Shown: positions 8,859 to 17,155 of the stretch, piece by piece | Layout: each line of letters begins with the position of its first letter | How positions within the stretch are numbered: position 1 is the stretch's first letter | NCBI RefSeq assembly: GCF_003858655.1 | Contig: NZ_RQXV01000005.1 | Location: forward strand, 62,001 to 126,000 | Reading direction: 5' to 3' | Source of the DNA: Amphritea balenae | GTDB taxonomy: Bacteria; Pseudomonadota; Gammaproteobacteria; Pseudomonadales; Balneatricaceae | DNA: 64,000 bases | Notes under the pieces: model-generated | Database searches by the model: none | What the model was told of the DNA's origin: nothing | What the model saw: the letters and a program-made list of their open reading frames with translations, nothing else | Made by a program: the position numbers and the translations under genes

Positions 8859-9305
8859 ATGTCAGAACTGAAGCAACGACTCAGTGATGAGATGAAAGCA
8901 GCAATGCGCGCAAAAGCAAAATTGCGCCTTGCCACTATCCGCATGATGCTGGCTGAGCTCAAACGCATCGAAGTTGATGAGCGTATTGAGCTGGATGATG
9001 CTCGCGTACTCGCGACGCTGGATAAAATGCAAAAGCAGCGCCGTGATTCGATCGCGCAGTATGAAGCTGCCGGTCGTGATGATCTGGCCGATATTGAGAA
9101 AGCTGAACTCCTTGTTATCAAGGAGTTCCTTCCTCAGCCGCTTAGCGAAGCCGAATTAGCCGCAATGGTTGATGCTGCTGTCAGCAACTCTGGAGCACAG
9201 GGTATGCAGGATATGGGCAAAGTCATGGCACTGGTTAAGCCACAAGCACAAGGCCGCGCCGACATGGGTGCGATCAGCCAACTCGTCAAAGCCCGCCTGA
9301 CATAG
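8859..9305 (+). CDS. yqeY: GatB/YqeY domain protein
   Basis: A 148-residue YqeY protein: MSELKQRLSDEMKAAMRAK start, the LATIRMMLAELKRIEVD block, and the C-terminal helical tRNA-binding-like domain with DMGKVMALVKPQAQGRADMG. The domain is shared with the tail of GatB amidotransferase subunits, suggesting a tRNA-related role, but the function of the free-standing protein is not established. Lies between rpsU and dnaG, 45 bp after rpsU with a GGAG ribosome site. Confidence 0.93.
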   Translation: MSELKQRLSDEMKAAMRAKAKLRLATIRMMLAELKRIEVDERIELDDARVLATLDKMQKQRRDSIAQYEAAGRDDLADIEKAELLVIKEFLPQPLSEAELAAMVDAAVSNSGAQGMQDMGKVMALVKPQAQGRADMGAISQLVKARLT

Positions 9306-9382
9306 ACCGACTGACATATTCCGACTAAGCAGTTAAGATAACCGCTGACCCTCTTTTTTTTATCAGCAGGTAACTGTTCTTC

Positions 9383-11383
9383 ATGGCCGGACGTATTCCG
9401 CAAGCCTTTATCGATGACCTTCTGGCACGTGTAAGCGTACTGGATATTGTTGATGCCCGCGTTAAATTAAAACGCACCGGCAAAAACCATTCCGGACTAT
9501 GTCCGTTTCACAAAGAAAAATCCCCTTCGTTTACCGTCAATAACGAAAAACAATTTTACTACTGCTTCGGCTGCGGTGCCGGCGGAAACTCCCTTAGTTT
9601 TTTGATGGAACATGATCGACTAAGCTTCCCTGAAGCCGTCGAGGAGCTCGCCAAACTGGCTGGCGTTGATATGCCCAAACAAGAAGGGCCTGTAGACCAT
9701 CAACGTGAACAGCGAATTAAAGATATTTATGCGCTACTTGAAGATGCATCAGCATACTATCAACAACAGCTACGCGAACACCCCAATAAAGCAACTGCAG
9801 TAAACTACCTTAAAGACCGCGGACTAACCGGGCAGATAGCAGCCCGATTCGGCATAGGCTATGCTCCTCCCGGATGGGACAACCTGCTAAAAAAACTTGC
9901 TAAAGACGACGCCACCAAACAACGCCTTGAACAAGCCGGCATGCTGATCAACAAAGAAGATACCGACCGATTTTACGACCGGTTCAGGGAACGTATTATG
10001 TTTCCGATCCGGGATAGCCGGGGCCGGGTAATCGCGTTTGGCGGCCGGGTTCTGGGTGATGAAAAACCCAAATACCTTAACTCCCCTGAAACAGATACTT
10101 TTCATAAAGGCCGTGAGCTATACGGACTGTATGAGGCCCGAAAATTCAATCAAAAACTCGATCGACTTATTATTGTCGAAGGCTACATGGATGTTGTTGG
10201 ACTCGCGCAATACGGTATTAATTATGCCGTCGCCACCTTAGGCACTGCCACCAGCGCCCAACATCTGGATCGAATATTCCGTACCGTACAAGAAGTGATC
10301 TTCTGCTTTGACGGTGACGCTGCCGGCAGAAAGGCAGCCAAACGCGCCCTGGACACAACACTGCCTGTTATTACCGACGGTAAACAAGCCCGATTTCTGT
10401 TTCTGCCTGAAGGGGAAGACCCGGATAGCCTGGTTCGCATCGAAGGCAACGAAGCCTTTGAAAAACGCCTCAATGAAGCCCTACCCTTGTCTGACTTCTT
10501 CTTTAAGACATTAGAAGAGGGGGCCGACATGACTTCTCTCGACGGCCGGGCCCGCTATAGCAATCAGGCATTGCCTATGATTGATGAGATGCAGCCCGGC
10601 ATTCTGAAACAGATGATGCAGGAAAAGATCTCAGACCTTACCGGCCTCAGTCTCGAACAACTTAGCAGCGTCAATAACCTGCAGGAAGCGACCGCCGTAC
10701 CACCTGCTGCAACCCAAGGTTACTATCAAGAAACATCTGGCTATTCTGATGATAGCTATTCCGATTTTCAAAGCTCTGAGTATAAAAGTGCTGACTATCA
10801 GAACCATGACTACCAAGACCATGATTACCAGAACTATGACTATCAGAGCGGGGACTTTCAAAGCAAAGGCAATAAACGTAAGTCCAGCCGCAAATTTGGC
10901 AAAGACAAAAGAAAGCCCCGCCCGGCACCACCGGGCGGCTCAGCCGTACATATCAACCCCAGCAGCAGTGCAGTGTCGATACTATTGCACATGCCCTCCC
11001 TGGCCAATCAGTGCGGCGATCTGAGCTTCCTTAAAGACTCCGACAACAACACTGACCAGCTACTTCTTCATCTTAGTAGCCACATGCTAGAGCACCCCGG
11101 CGTGACCCCGGGAATTCTGGCTATTGACTGGCAGGACGAAGACCACTTGCGCCCTCTCATCCACCAACTGAACGAGATTGCACATCAAGAACCCATTATC
11201 GACTCTGGTAACGCTCAAAAAGTACTGCAGGACTGCCTTATTAGACTTCAGGAGCGTCACCTCGACCGTGAAATTCTTAAACTTAAATCTCAACCTCACC
11301 TGAGCAGCGACGACAAAACCCGCCTCAATCAGCTGATTATGCAGCAGGCGACCAGCCGGATAAGAAAACCCACAGAAAAATAA
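9383..11383 (+). CDS. dnaG: DNA primase DnaG, with a tyrosine-rich repeat linker
   Basis: Makes RNA primers at the replication fork. The CHC2 zinc finger (CPFHKEKSPSF ... YYCFGCGAGGN) lies at about residues 40-65. The TOPRIM core has IIVEGYMDVVGLAQYG (about 260) and DGDAAGRKAAKRAL (about 310), and the C-terminal helicase-binding domain ends near residue 660. At 666 residues it is longer than E. coli DnaG (581). The excess is a low-complexity linker (about residues 445-515) rich in Tyr, Asp, Gln and Ser, including five tandem pentapeptides of the form DYQxx (nucleotides 10793-10867), followed by a Lys/Arg-rich stretch. The stop codon lies inside the first unit of a 50-bp DNA repeat. Confidence 0.97.
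   Translation: MAGRIPQAFIDDLLARVSVLDIVDARVKLKRTGKNHSGLCPFHKEKSPSFTVNNEKQFYYCFGCGAGGNSLSFLMEHDRLSFPEAVEELAKLAGVDMPKQEGPVDHQREQRIKDIYALLEDASAYYQQQLREHPNKATAVNYLKDRGLTGQIAARFGIGYAPPGWDNLLKKLAKDDATKQRLEQAGMLINKEDTDRFYDRFRERIMFPIRDSRGRVIAFGGRVLGDEKPKYLNSPETDTFHKGRELYGLYEARKFNQKLDRLIIVEGYMDVVGLAQYGINYAVATLGTATSAQHLDRIFRTVQEVIFCFDGDAAGRKAAKRALDTTLPVITDGKQARFLFLPEGEDPDSLVRIEGNEAFEKRLNEALPLSDFFFKTLEEGADMTSLDGRARYSNQALPMIDEMQPGILKQMMQEKISDLTGLSLEQLSSVNNLQEATAVPPAATQGYYQETSGYSDDSYSDFQSSEYKSADYQNHDYQDHDYQNYDYQSGDFQSKGNKRKSSRKFGKDKRKPRPAPPGGSAVHINPSSSAVSILLHMPSLANQCGDLSFLKDSDNNTDQLLLHLSSHMLEHPGVTPGILAIDWQDEDHLRPLIHQLNEIAHQEPIIDSGNAQKVLQDCLIRLQERHLDREILKLKSQPHLSSDDKTRLNQLIMQQATSRIRKPTEK
10793..10867 (+). 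repeat. Five 15-bp in-frame repeats (DYQxx pentapeptides) inside dnaG
   Basis: Codons 471-495 of dnaG read DYQNH-DYQDH-DYQNY-DYQSG-DFQSK: five tandem 15-bp units with third-base changes. The codons vary (GAC/GAT, TAT/TAC, CAG/CAA), so the repeat is maintained mainly at the protein level or is old. It lies in the flexible linker before the helicase-interaction domain. Confidence 0.85.
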
Positions 11384-11506
11384 CCACTATCTATTGAAAA
11401 CCATCAACAAAGAACTACCCCATAGAAAAATAACTAAAATCTATTGAAAACCATCAACAAAGAACACCCCCTAGAAAAATAACCAACACCTATTGAAAAC
11501 CATCTA
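11374..11506 (+). repeat. 50-bp tandem repeat, about 2.7 copies, starting within the end of dnaG
   Basis: Units begin with AGAAAAATAAC at 11374, 11424 and 11473 and share CTATTGAAAACCATC(A)ACA and AGAAC-ACCCC segments, giving periods of 50 and 49 bp. The third copy fades at about 11506. The first copy supplies the last two codons and the stop of dnaG (TAA 11381-11383). No protein is encoded and no strong hairpin is seen. Confidence 0.85.
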
Positions 11507-11720
11507 CATAGCCCCCATTTAAACAGCTACAGAGCAAACTTTGACATTTTTTTATGTTTTCAGGCTGCGGTTTTACAATTCTGCCCCAGCACATTGAAAA
11601 ATAGTCTATTTTTTATACATGAAATATCCGTTTAGGGTTCTGCAATCTGTAGAATTTACACCTCGCTATCGATATAATGGCGGGCTAATTTTCCACTACT
11701 GTCATCACTGAAGGGCACTT
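11507..11720 (+). promoter_or_regulatory. dnaG-rpoD intergenic region with candidate rpoD promoter
   Basis: The rest of this gap is A+T-rich with several T-runs. A perfect TATAAT at 11673-11678 lies 43 bp before the rpoD ATG, but its -35 region (TAGAAT, 17 bp upstream) is poor. A TTGACA at 11541-11546 has no -10 at usual spacing. A separate rpoD promoter is therefore likely but not certain; the AAGGG ribosome site lies at about 11711. Confidence 0.4.
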
Positions 11721-13523
11721 ATGTCAGACACCTCACAGCAGCAGTCACGCCTCAAGGAATTGATCGCACGAGGTAAGGAGCAAGGCTACCTTACTTACGC
11801 TGAAGTTAATGACCACCTGCCCGAAGATATTGCTGATCCGGATCAGGTAGAAGATATCATCCGAATGATCAACGATATGGGCATTTCGGTTTCTGAAGTT
11901 GCCCCGGATGCAGAAACATTGCTGATGACAGAAGGGGATTCAGCTGAAGAAGCCGACGAAGAAGCCGTCGCAGCACTGGCAGCAGTTGAGTCTGACGCTG
12001 GTCGTACTACCGATCCGGTACGTATGTATATGCGTGAAATGGGTACAGTAGAACTATTGACCCGTCAGGGCGAAATCGAAATCGCTAAGCGAATCGAGGA
12101 AGGCCTGCGTGAAGTCATGTCCGGACTGGCAGCATTCCCAGGTTCCGTTGATGCCATCCTGACCGCGTACGACAGCACCATCGAAGAAGAAGGCCGTCTA
12201 AGTGACATCTTCAGTGGTTATATCGACCCTGACGACAGCACTGAGCTACCGACTGCAGCACCGCCTGCCGCAGCCAGCGATGACGATGATGAAGAAGAGA
12301 AAGAGCGCGGACCAGATCCGGAAGAAGCTAAACGTCGTTTTGAACTGATACGTAGTAACTACACTATTTATCTAAAGGCAGTACAAAGCGATGGCCGTAG
12401 CAGCAAAACCGCCGCTAAAGCCTTCAAAGAACTGGCCGAAGTATTTTCTCCGATAAAACTGGCACCCCGCTATTACGATATGCTGGTTACTAACGTGCGC
12501 AGTGCTATCGAACGCATCCGTAAACAAGAGCGTTTGATCATGCAGATCTGCACCCAGCGTGCAAAAATGCCTCGTCGCCAGTTCATCAAAGAATTCCCGG
12601 GCAATGAAACCAACAGTGAATGGCTGGAAAACCTGCTGACTTCCGATACGGAATATGCACCGCGACTAAGACGCCATGATATTGAACTGAGACGCGCCCA
12701 GAAAAAACTGGTTCAGGTTGAGCAGGACATCATGCTAACCCTGAACGAGATGAAAGAAGTTAACCGTCGCATGTCGATCGGTGAGGCTCGTGCCCGCCGC
12801 GCCAAGAAAGAGATGGTTGAAGCCAACCTTCGACTGGTTATCTCTATCGCGAAAAAGTACACCAACCGTGGCCTACAGTTCCTTGATCTAATTCAGGAAG
12901 GTAACATCGGTCTGATGAAAGCCGTTGATAAGTTTGAATATCGCCGTGGTTATAAGTTCTCGACTTATGCAACCTGGTGGATTCGTCAGGCGATCACCCG
13001 CTCCATTGCCGACCAGGCGCGTACTATCCGTATTCCGGTTCACATGATCGAGACGATCAACAAGCTGAACCGTATCTCACGTCAGATGCTTCAGGAAATG
13101 GGCCGCGAGCCTTCTCCGGAAGAGCTGGCAGAGCGTATGGATATGCCAGAGGATAAAATCCGCAAGGTTCTGAAGATTGCCAAAGAGCCAATCTCCATGG
13201 AAACGCCAATCGGCGATGATGAAGATTCCAGCCTGGGTGATTTCATTGAAGATATTACCATCGACTCTCCGGTTGATTCTGCAACAGGTGAAGGCCTGCG
13301 CGAAGCAACTAAGGAAGTCCTGGCCGGCCTGACCGCTCGTGAAGCTAAAGTTTTGCGTATGCGTTTCGGCATCAACATGAACACCGACCATACACTTGAA
13401 GAGGTTGGTAAGCAGTTTGATGTAACCCGTGAACGTATTCGTCAGATCGAAGCTAAAGCGCTGCGTAAGCTGCGCCACCCTAGCCGCTCAGACCATCTGC
13501 GCAGCTTCCTCGACGAGCATTAA
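11721..13523 (+). CDS. rpoD: RNA polymerase primary sigma factor sigma-70
   Basis: A 600-residue primary sigma factor. Region 1.1 is at the N-terminus ([21 protein letters not shown]) and region 1.2 includes [11 protein letters not shown]. An acidic non-conserved region ([16 protein letters not shown], about 185-200) follows. The core has [21 protein letters not shown] and region 2.3/2.4 [20 protein letters not shown] (about 415), with region 4.2 [20 protein letters not shown] near the C-terminus. It follows dnaG with a 337-bp gap containing tandem repeats and is followed by a tRNA gene. Confidence 0.98.
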   Translation: MSDTSQQQSRLKELIARGKEQGYLTYAEVNDHLPEDIADPDQVEDIIRMINDMGISVSEVAPDAETLLMTEGDSAEEADEEAVAALAAVESDAGRTTDPVRMYMREMGTVELLTRQGEIEIAKRIEEGLREVMSGLAAFPGSVDAILTAYDSTIEEEGRLSDIFSGYIDPDDSTELPTAAPPAAASDDDDEEEKERGPDPEEAKRRFELIRSNYTIYLKAVQSDGRSSKTAAKAFKELAEVFSPIKLAPRYYDMLVTNVRSAIERIRKQERLIMQICTQRAKMPRRQFIKEFPGNETNSEWLENLLTSDTEYAPRLRRHDIELRRAQKKLVQVEQDIMLTLNEMKEVNRRMSIGEARARRAKKEMVEANLRLVISIAKKYTNRGLQFLDLIQEGNIGLMKAVDKFEYRRGYKFSTYATWWIRQAITRSIADQARTIRIPVHMIETINKLNRISRQMLQEMGREPSPEELAERMDMPEDKIRKVLKIAKEPISMETPIGDDEDSSLGDFIEDITIDSPVDSATGEGLREATKEVLAGLTAREAKVLRMRFGINMNTDHTLEEVGKQFDVTRERIRQIEAKALRKLRHPSRSDHLRSFLDEH

Positions 13524-13542
13524 AATCTTTTAAATCAGACCG

Positions 13543-13570
13543 TTGCGCCCATCAAATCCTATGGTATGAT
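13543..13570 (+). promoter_or_regulatory. Promoter of tRNA-Ile2 with GC-rich discriminator
   Basis: TTGCGC (13543-13548) and TATGAT (13565-13570) with a 16-bp spacer are followed directly by GGGCGCC. A GC-rich discriminator after the -10 is typical of stringently controlled stable-RNA promoters. Predicted start is near 13577, giving a tRNA leader of about 77 nt. The promoter is embedded in a 10-bp inverted repeat (13545-13554 with 13567-13576). Confidence 0.6.
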
Positions 13571-13576
13571 GGGCGC
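13545..13576. terminator. 10-bp perfect inverted repeat after rpoD
   Basis: GCGCCCATCA (13545-13554) pairs perfectly with TGATGGGCGC (13567-13576) around a 12-base loop, 22 bp after the rpoD stop. It is followed by a second small hairpin (CCTCTCTCGAGAGG, 13576-13589). No T-run follows, so it is a weak candidate for an intrinsic terminator; it may be an RNA-stability structure for rpoD mRNA, and it overlaps the tRNA promoter. Confidence 0.4.
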
Positions 13577-13653
13577 CTCTCTCGAGAGGCTGGCTTTAAA
13601 TCAGAAGACAACACCACTAGCTGGTATCTGAAACTTTAGCCGGAATCTATTGG

Positions 13654-13730
13654 GGGCCTTTAGCTCAGTTGGTTAGAGCGCTCGACTCATAATCGATCGG
13701 TCGCAGGTTCAAGTCCTGCAAGGCCCACCA
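13654..13730 (+). tRNA. tRNA-Ile2 (CAU anticodon, lysidine type)
   Basis: A 77-base tRNA with encoded CCA. Acceptor stem GGGCCTT/AAGGCCC, D arm GCTC/GAGC, anticodon loop CTCATAA (anticodon CAT), and T arm GCAGG-TTCAAGT-CCTGC. A CAT anticodon fits Met or Ile2. The C4-G69 and C5-G68 pairs, A73 and the close match to E. coli ileX/ileY in the CGACTCATAATCG region and T arm point to the TilS-modified isoleucine AUA tRNA rather than a methionine tRNA. It is followed immediately by the tandem array of its own 3' half. Confidence 0.9.
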
Positions 13731-14620
13731 CCCCTTCTAAATAAAATCATTAAAGAAAGAACGCGACTCAGCTCTTTAATAGAGACGGATCAATCGCAGG
13801 TTCAAGTCCTGCAAGGCCCACCCCTTCTAAATAAAATCATTAAAGAAAGAACACGACTCAGCTCTTTAATAGAGACGGATCGGTCGCATGTTAAAGTCCT
13901 GCAGGGCCCACCCCTTCTAAACAAAATCATTAAAGAAAGAACACGACTCAGCTGTTTAATAGAGACGGATCAGTCGCAGGTTGAAGTCCTGCAAGGCCCA
14001 CCCCTTCTAAACAAAATCATTAAAGAAAGAACACGACTCAGCTCTTTAATAGAGACGGATCGGTCGCAGGTTCAAGTCCTGCAAGGCCCACCACCCCTTC
14101 TAAATAAAATCATTAAAGAAAGAACACGACTCAGCTCTTTAATAGAGACGGATCGGTTGCAGGCTCAAGTCCTGCAAGGCCCACCACCCCTTCTAAATAA
14201 AATCATTAAAGAAAGAACACGACTCAGCTCTTTAATAGAGACGGATCGGTTGCAGGCTCAAGTCCTGCAAGGCCCACCCCTTCTAAATAAAATCATTAAA
14301 GAAAGAACACGACTCTGCTCTTTAATAGAGACGGATCGGTCGCAGATTCAAGTCCTGCAAGGCCCACCACCCCTTCTAAATAAAATCATTAAAGAAAGAA
14401 CACGACTCAGCTCTTTAATAGAGACGGATCGGTCGCAGGCTCAAGTCCTGCAAGCCCCCCCCCCTTCTAAATAAAATCATAAAGAAAGAACACGACTCAG
14501 CTCTTTAATAGAGACGGATCGGTCGTAGGTTCAAGTCCTGCAAGGCCCACCCCCTCTAAATAAAATCATTAAAGAAAGAACACGACTCAGCTCTTTAATA
14601 AAGACGGATCGGTCTCAGGT
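13731..14620 (+). repeat. Tandem array of 90/93-bp units, each carrying the 3' half of tRNA-Ile2
   Basis: After the tRNA, ten spacers and nine near-complete copies of the tRNA 3' half follow head to tail. Anchors (GACGGAT) lie at 13784, 13874, 13964, 14054, 14147, 14240, 14330, 14423, 14513 and 14603, so periods are 90, 90, 90, 93, 93, 90, 93, 90 and 90 bp. Each unit has about 37 bases identical or nearly so to the tRNA from the anticodon-stem edge through variable loop, T arm and 3' acceptor strand, then a spacer of about 55 bases. The spacer contains ATTAAAGA and TCTTTAAT, which can form an 8-bp stem. The 93-bp units keep GCCCACCA; the 90-bp units have lost one ACC/CCA triplet. The array decays at 14611. 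No complete acceptor stem or anticodon arm exists in any copy, so none is a functional tRNA. Confidence 0.93.
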
Positions 14621-14670
14621 GAATTTGTTAGATAAAGGAGCGTTAGTCTGGAACGGAATAATTTTAACGA

Positions 14671-16557
14671 CTAGCCCTTTGGATCGTAGCCATTAACCGA
14701 AGCTAGCAATAACTCCTGTATCTCTTCGTGATTAAATGTATCCAACGCTATAGAAAGCTGGTGAATAATCACTTCCAGATCTCTCCAGTCCAGCATCTCC
14801 TCTTGTGCACGCATCACTTTTGGATGGTCAGTTTCAAGTACATCACCACCAATCAGCAATTCCTCATAGAGCTTTTCACCATCCCGTAGTCCGGTAAACC
14901 GAATCTCTATATCTCCGTCGCGGCACTGCCTGTCTCTTACAGAAAGGCCGGTTAGATTAACCATCTGCCTGGCAAGATCATAAATCTTTACCGGTTCACC
15001 CATATCCAGTACATAGACATCACCGGAACTGCCCATGGAGCCGGCCTGAATAACCAACGACGCCGCTTCTGGGATAGTCATAAAGTAACGGGTAATCTCC
15101 GGATCGGTTACCGTTACAGGGCCACCCGCTTTTATCTGCCGCCTGAACAATGGGATAACTGAACCGGACGAGCCTAATACATTGCCAAACCGAACCATTG
15201 CAAACCGGATACCTGAACGGTCTACTTCACGCTTACTCAAGCCCTGAAGAATCAACTCTGCAAAGCGTTTGCTCGCGCCCATTACATTTGTTGGCCGCAC
15301 CGCCTTATCGGTTGAAATAAGCACGAAATTTTTAACGCTGCTTCTAACTGCTGATTGAGCGAGAGTTAGCGTACCTATAACATTGTTACGCAATCCGGCT
15401 ACAGTATTATTCTCAACTAAAGGCACATGCTTATAGGCCGCCGCATGATAAATGGTGTCGACGTTATATTGAGCTAAAACCCTATCAATCAAAGCCTCAT
15501 CCAGCACCGACCCAAGCACAGGAACAATTTGTAACTCAGACCTCTGTGCCTGAGCTTCAGACAACTCAATTTCTATACTGTACAAGGCAAACTCAGACTG
15601 ATCCAACAGAATCAGAACAGACGGCTTCTGACAGATTATCTGACGACATAACTCCGAGCCAATTGAGCCCCCTGCGCCACTAACAAGTACCGCCTGATCT
15701 TTGATACAGGCATCTAGTAACGATTGCTGCGGCTGAACCTCCTCCCGCCCAAGCAGGTCTGCTATATCGACCTCTTTTATATCATCAATACTGACCCGGC
15801 CACCGGCGAGGTCTGAAACAACCGGCAGAGTAAGAACCCTCACCTGAACACCCGCTAGCGCATCTATTATCTGCTTTTTTCGATACCTTGAAGCAGAAGG
15901 CATTGCCAACAGGAGCGTATCAATATCAAACCTATCAATCAGATCAAAAAGCCTGTCTGATCTATACACCCCAAGATTATGGATATCCAGACCCGTTAAC
16001 TCAGGGTTATCATCAATAAAGCCTACCGGTAAAAATTCTGATGATTGCTCTAACGCATTAGCAAGCTGACGGCCTGCTGCACCAGCACCATAGATAAGTA
16101 CCCTTTCAGCATCCGCCTTAACTTTCTGGAGCTTCCCCCCTGGAAACTGCTGCAAAATAACCCAACGGGCCAACATCCGGCTTCCACCGATAGTAAATAC
16201 CGCAATAAACCAGAAGATAAAAAAAACAGAACGGGGAATATAAACCTCAAGACCTAACTGATAACTGACTAAGGTCCAAACAAGGAGAAACAGGGTTACC
16301 GCTTTAAGAACCGTCCATTGCGCCTTGTAACCGATGTAACGGATAACCGCCCTATAAAGACCCAACCTTATAAAAAACGGAATCGCTATAACCGGCGCTA
16401 ACAGGTAAGTGGGCCAGTGCGCAAAATCGCGAGCAGTCCAATCCTCATAGCGCAAAGCAAAGCTAAGCCAACAGCAGATTGGTAAAACCAAAACATCAAA
16501 GCAGAGAAACAACGCTTTCTTTGTATTTCTGGATGAGTTAAGTAATAAGTTTAGCAA
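14671..16557 (-). CDS. Membrane-bound nucleotide-sugar 4,6-dehydratase (WbpM/CapD/PglF family)
   Basis: A 628-residue polysaccharide enzyme with four N-terminal membrane helices (within about residues 1-135), a CoA-binding-like Rossmann domain (VLIYGAGAAGRQL, about 148) and a C-terminal short-chain dehydrogenase domain. The latter has VSGAGGSIGSELCRQI (about 293), HAAAYKHVPLVENN and the STDKAVRPTNVMGASKR active-site block. Such proteins convert UDP-GlcNAc to UDP-4-keto-6-deoxy-HexNAc. It is the last gene of the polysaccharide cluster and ends about 50 bp from the tRNA array. Together with the next two genes it suggests UDP-QuiNAc or UDP-FucNAc synthesis. Confidence 0.9.
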   Translation of the reverse strand: MLNLLLNSSRNTKKALFLCFDVLVLPICCWLSFALRYEDWTARDFAHWPTYLLAPVIAIPFFIRLGLYRAVIRYIGYKAQWTVLKAVTLFLLVWTLVSYQLGLEVYIPRSVFFIFWFIAVFTIGGSRMLARWVILQQFPGGKLQKVKADAERVLIYGAGAAGRQLANALEQSSEFLPVGFIDDNPELTGLDIHNLGVYRSDRLFDLIDRFDIDTLLLAMPSASRYRKKQIIDALAGVQVRVLTLPVVSDLAGGRVSIDDIKEVDIADLLGREEVQPQQSLLDACIKDQAVLVSGAGGSIGSELCRQIICQKPSVLILLDQSEFALYSIEIELSEAQAQRSELQIVPVLGSVLDEALIDRVLAQYNVDTIYHAAAYKHVPLVENNTVAGLRNNVIGTLTLAQSAVRSSVKNFVLISTDKAVRPTNVMGASKRFAELILQGLSKREVDRSGIRFAMVRFGNVLGSSGSVIPLFRRQIKAGGPVTVTDPEITRYFMTIPEAASLVIQAGSMGSSGDVYVLDMGEPVKIYDLARQMVNLTGLSVRDRQCRDGDIEIRFTGLRDGEKLYEELLIGGDVLETDHPKVMRAQEEMLDWRDLEVIIHQLSIALDTFNHEEIQELLLASVNGYDPKG

Positions 16558-16571
16558 GTCATCGCCCCGGA

Positions 16572-17120
16572 TTACTTAATACGATCACCGGAACCTTGCC
16601 CCAGCACTGTTTTAATAAGATAAATGAAATAGTTCTTAACTGACATTTCATCAATCATCTTTCTATCCCATTCAGCCAGATACTCAGGCTGAGACATATC
16701 TATTCCGTTAACCTGAGCCAACCCGGTAATCCCAGGCAGCACGTCAAAAACACCTAGTGCTTCACGTGCGGTGATAAGCTCAGTCTGATTAGGCAAACAA
16801 GGTCTTGGGCCAACCAGACTCATCTCTCCTTTAAAAACATTGATCAGTTGGGGCAGTTCATCCAATTTACTCCTGCGTAAAAAACAACCAAACCTTGTAA
16901 CTGATGAACTGCAAGCAAGGTGAGTAGCAACTGAGGCTGTATCCAACTTCATTGTTCTGAATTTAACTAAGGTAAAGGTTTTTCGACGTCGCCCTACCCT
17001 TTCCTGCCGAAAAACCGGTGAGCCTGTATCCAAAAAACCAATAAGCGTAAGCAATAGCAGTACCGGAAAGCCTAATACCAGCCCTAGCAATGAAAAAACA
17101 AAATCAAATGCACGAATCAC
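16572..17120 (-). CDS. Initiating sugar-1-phosphate transferase (PglC-like, small type)
   Basis: A 182-residue bacterial sugar transferase with one N-terminal re-entrant or membrane segment (about residues 8-28). It has the family motifs [23 protein letters not shown], the [20 protein letters not shown] block containing the catalytic Asp-Glu, and LVGPRPCLP. Enzymes of this class move a sugar phosphate from UDP-sugar to undecaprenyl phosphate and start repeat-unit assembly on the inner leaflet. The small PglC-like size and the flanking dehydratase and epimerase genes suggest a UDP-6-deoxy-HexNAc substrate; this is inference. Confidence 0.88.
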   Translation of the reverse strand: MIRAFDFVFSLLGLVLGFPVLLLLTLIGFLDTGSPVFRQERVGRRRKTFTLVKFRTMKLDTASVATHLACSSSVTRFGCFLRRSKLDELPQLINVFKGEMSLVGPRPCLPNQTELITAREALGVFDVLPGITGLAQVNGIDMSQPEYLAEWDRKMIDEMSVKNYFIYLIKTVLGQGSGDRIK

Positions 17121-17155
17121 ATTAACACCTGTAATTTAAGAAGCTGTACATGTAA

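Noticed and set aside
11541-11580. TTGACA ... TACAAT as the rpoD promoter
   Set aside because: The two hexamers are 27 bp apart, far from the 16-18 bp needed for sigma-70.
14157-14474. A 105-codon frame in the tRNA array as an ordinary gene
   Set aside because: It starts with TTG without a ribosome site and consists only of the array unit translated; unit length in multiples of three explains its openness. Kept as a finding, not as a CDS.
13731-14620. CRISPR array
   Set aside because: Both the conserved and the spacer parts repeat; there are no unique spacers, the unit is 90-93 bp and no cas genes are present.
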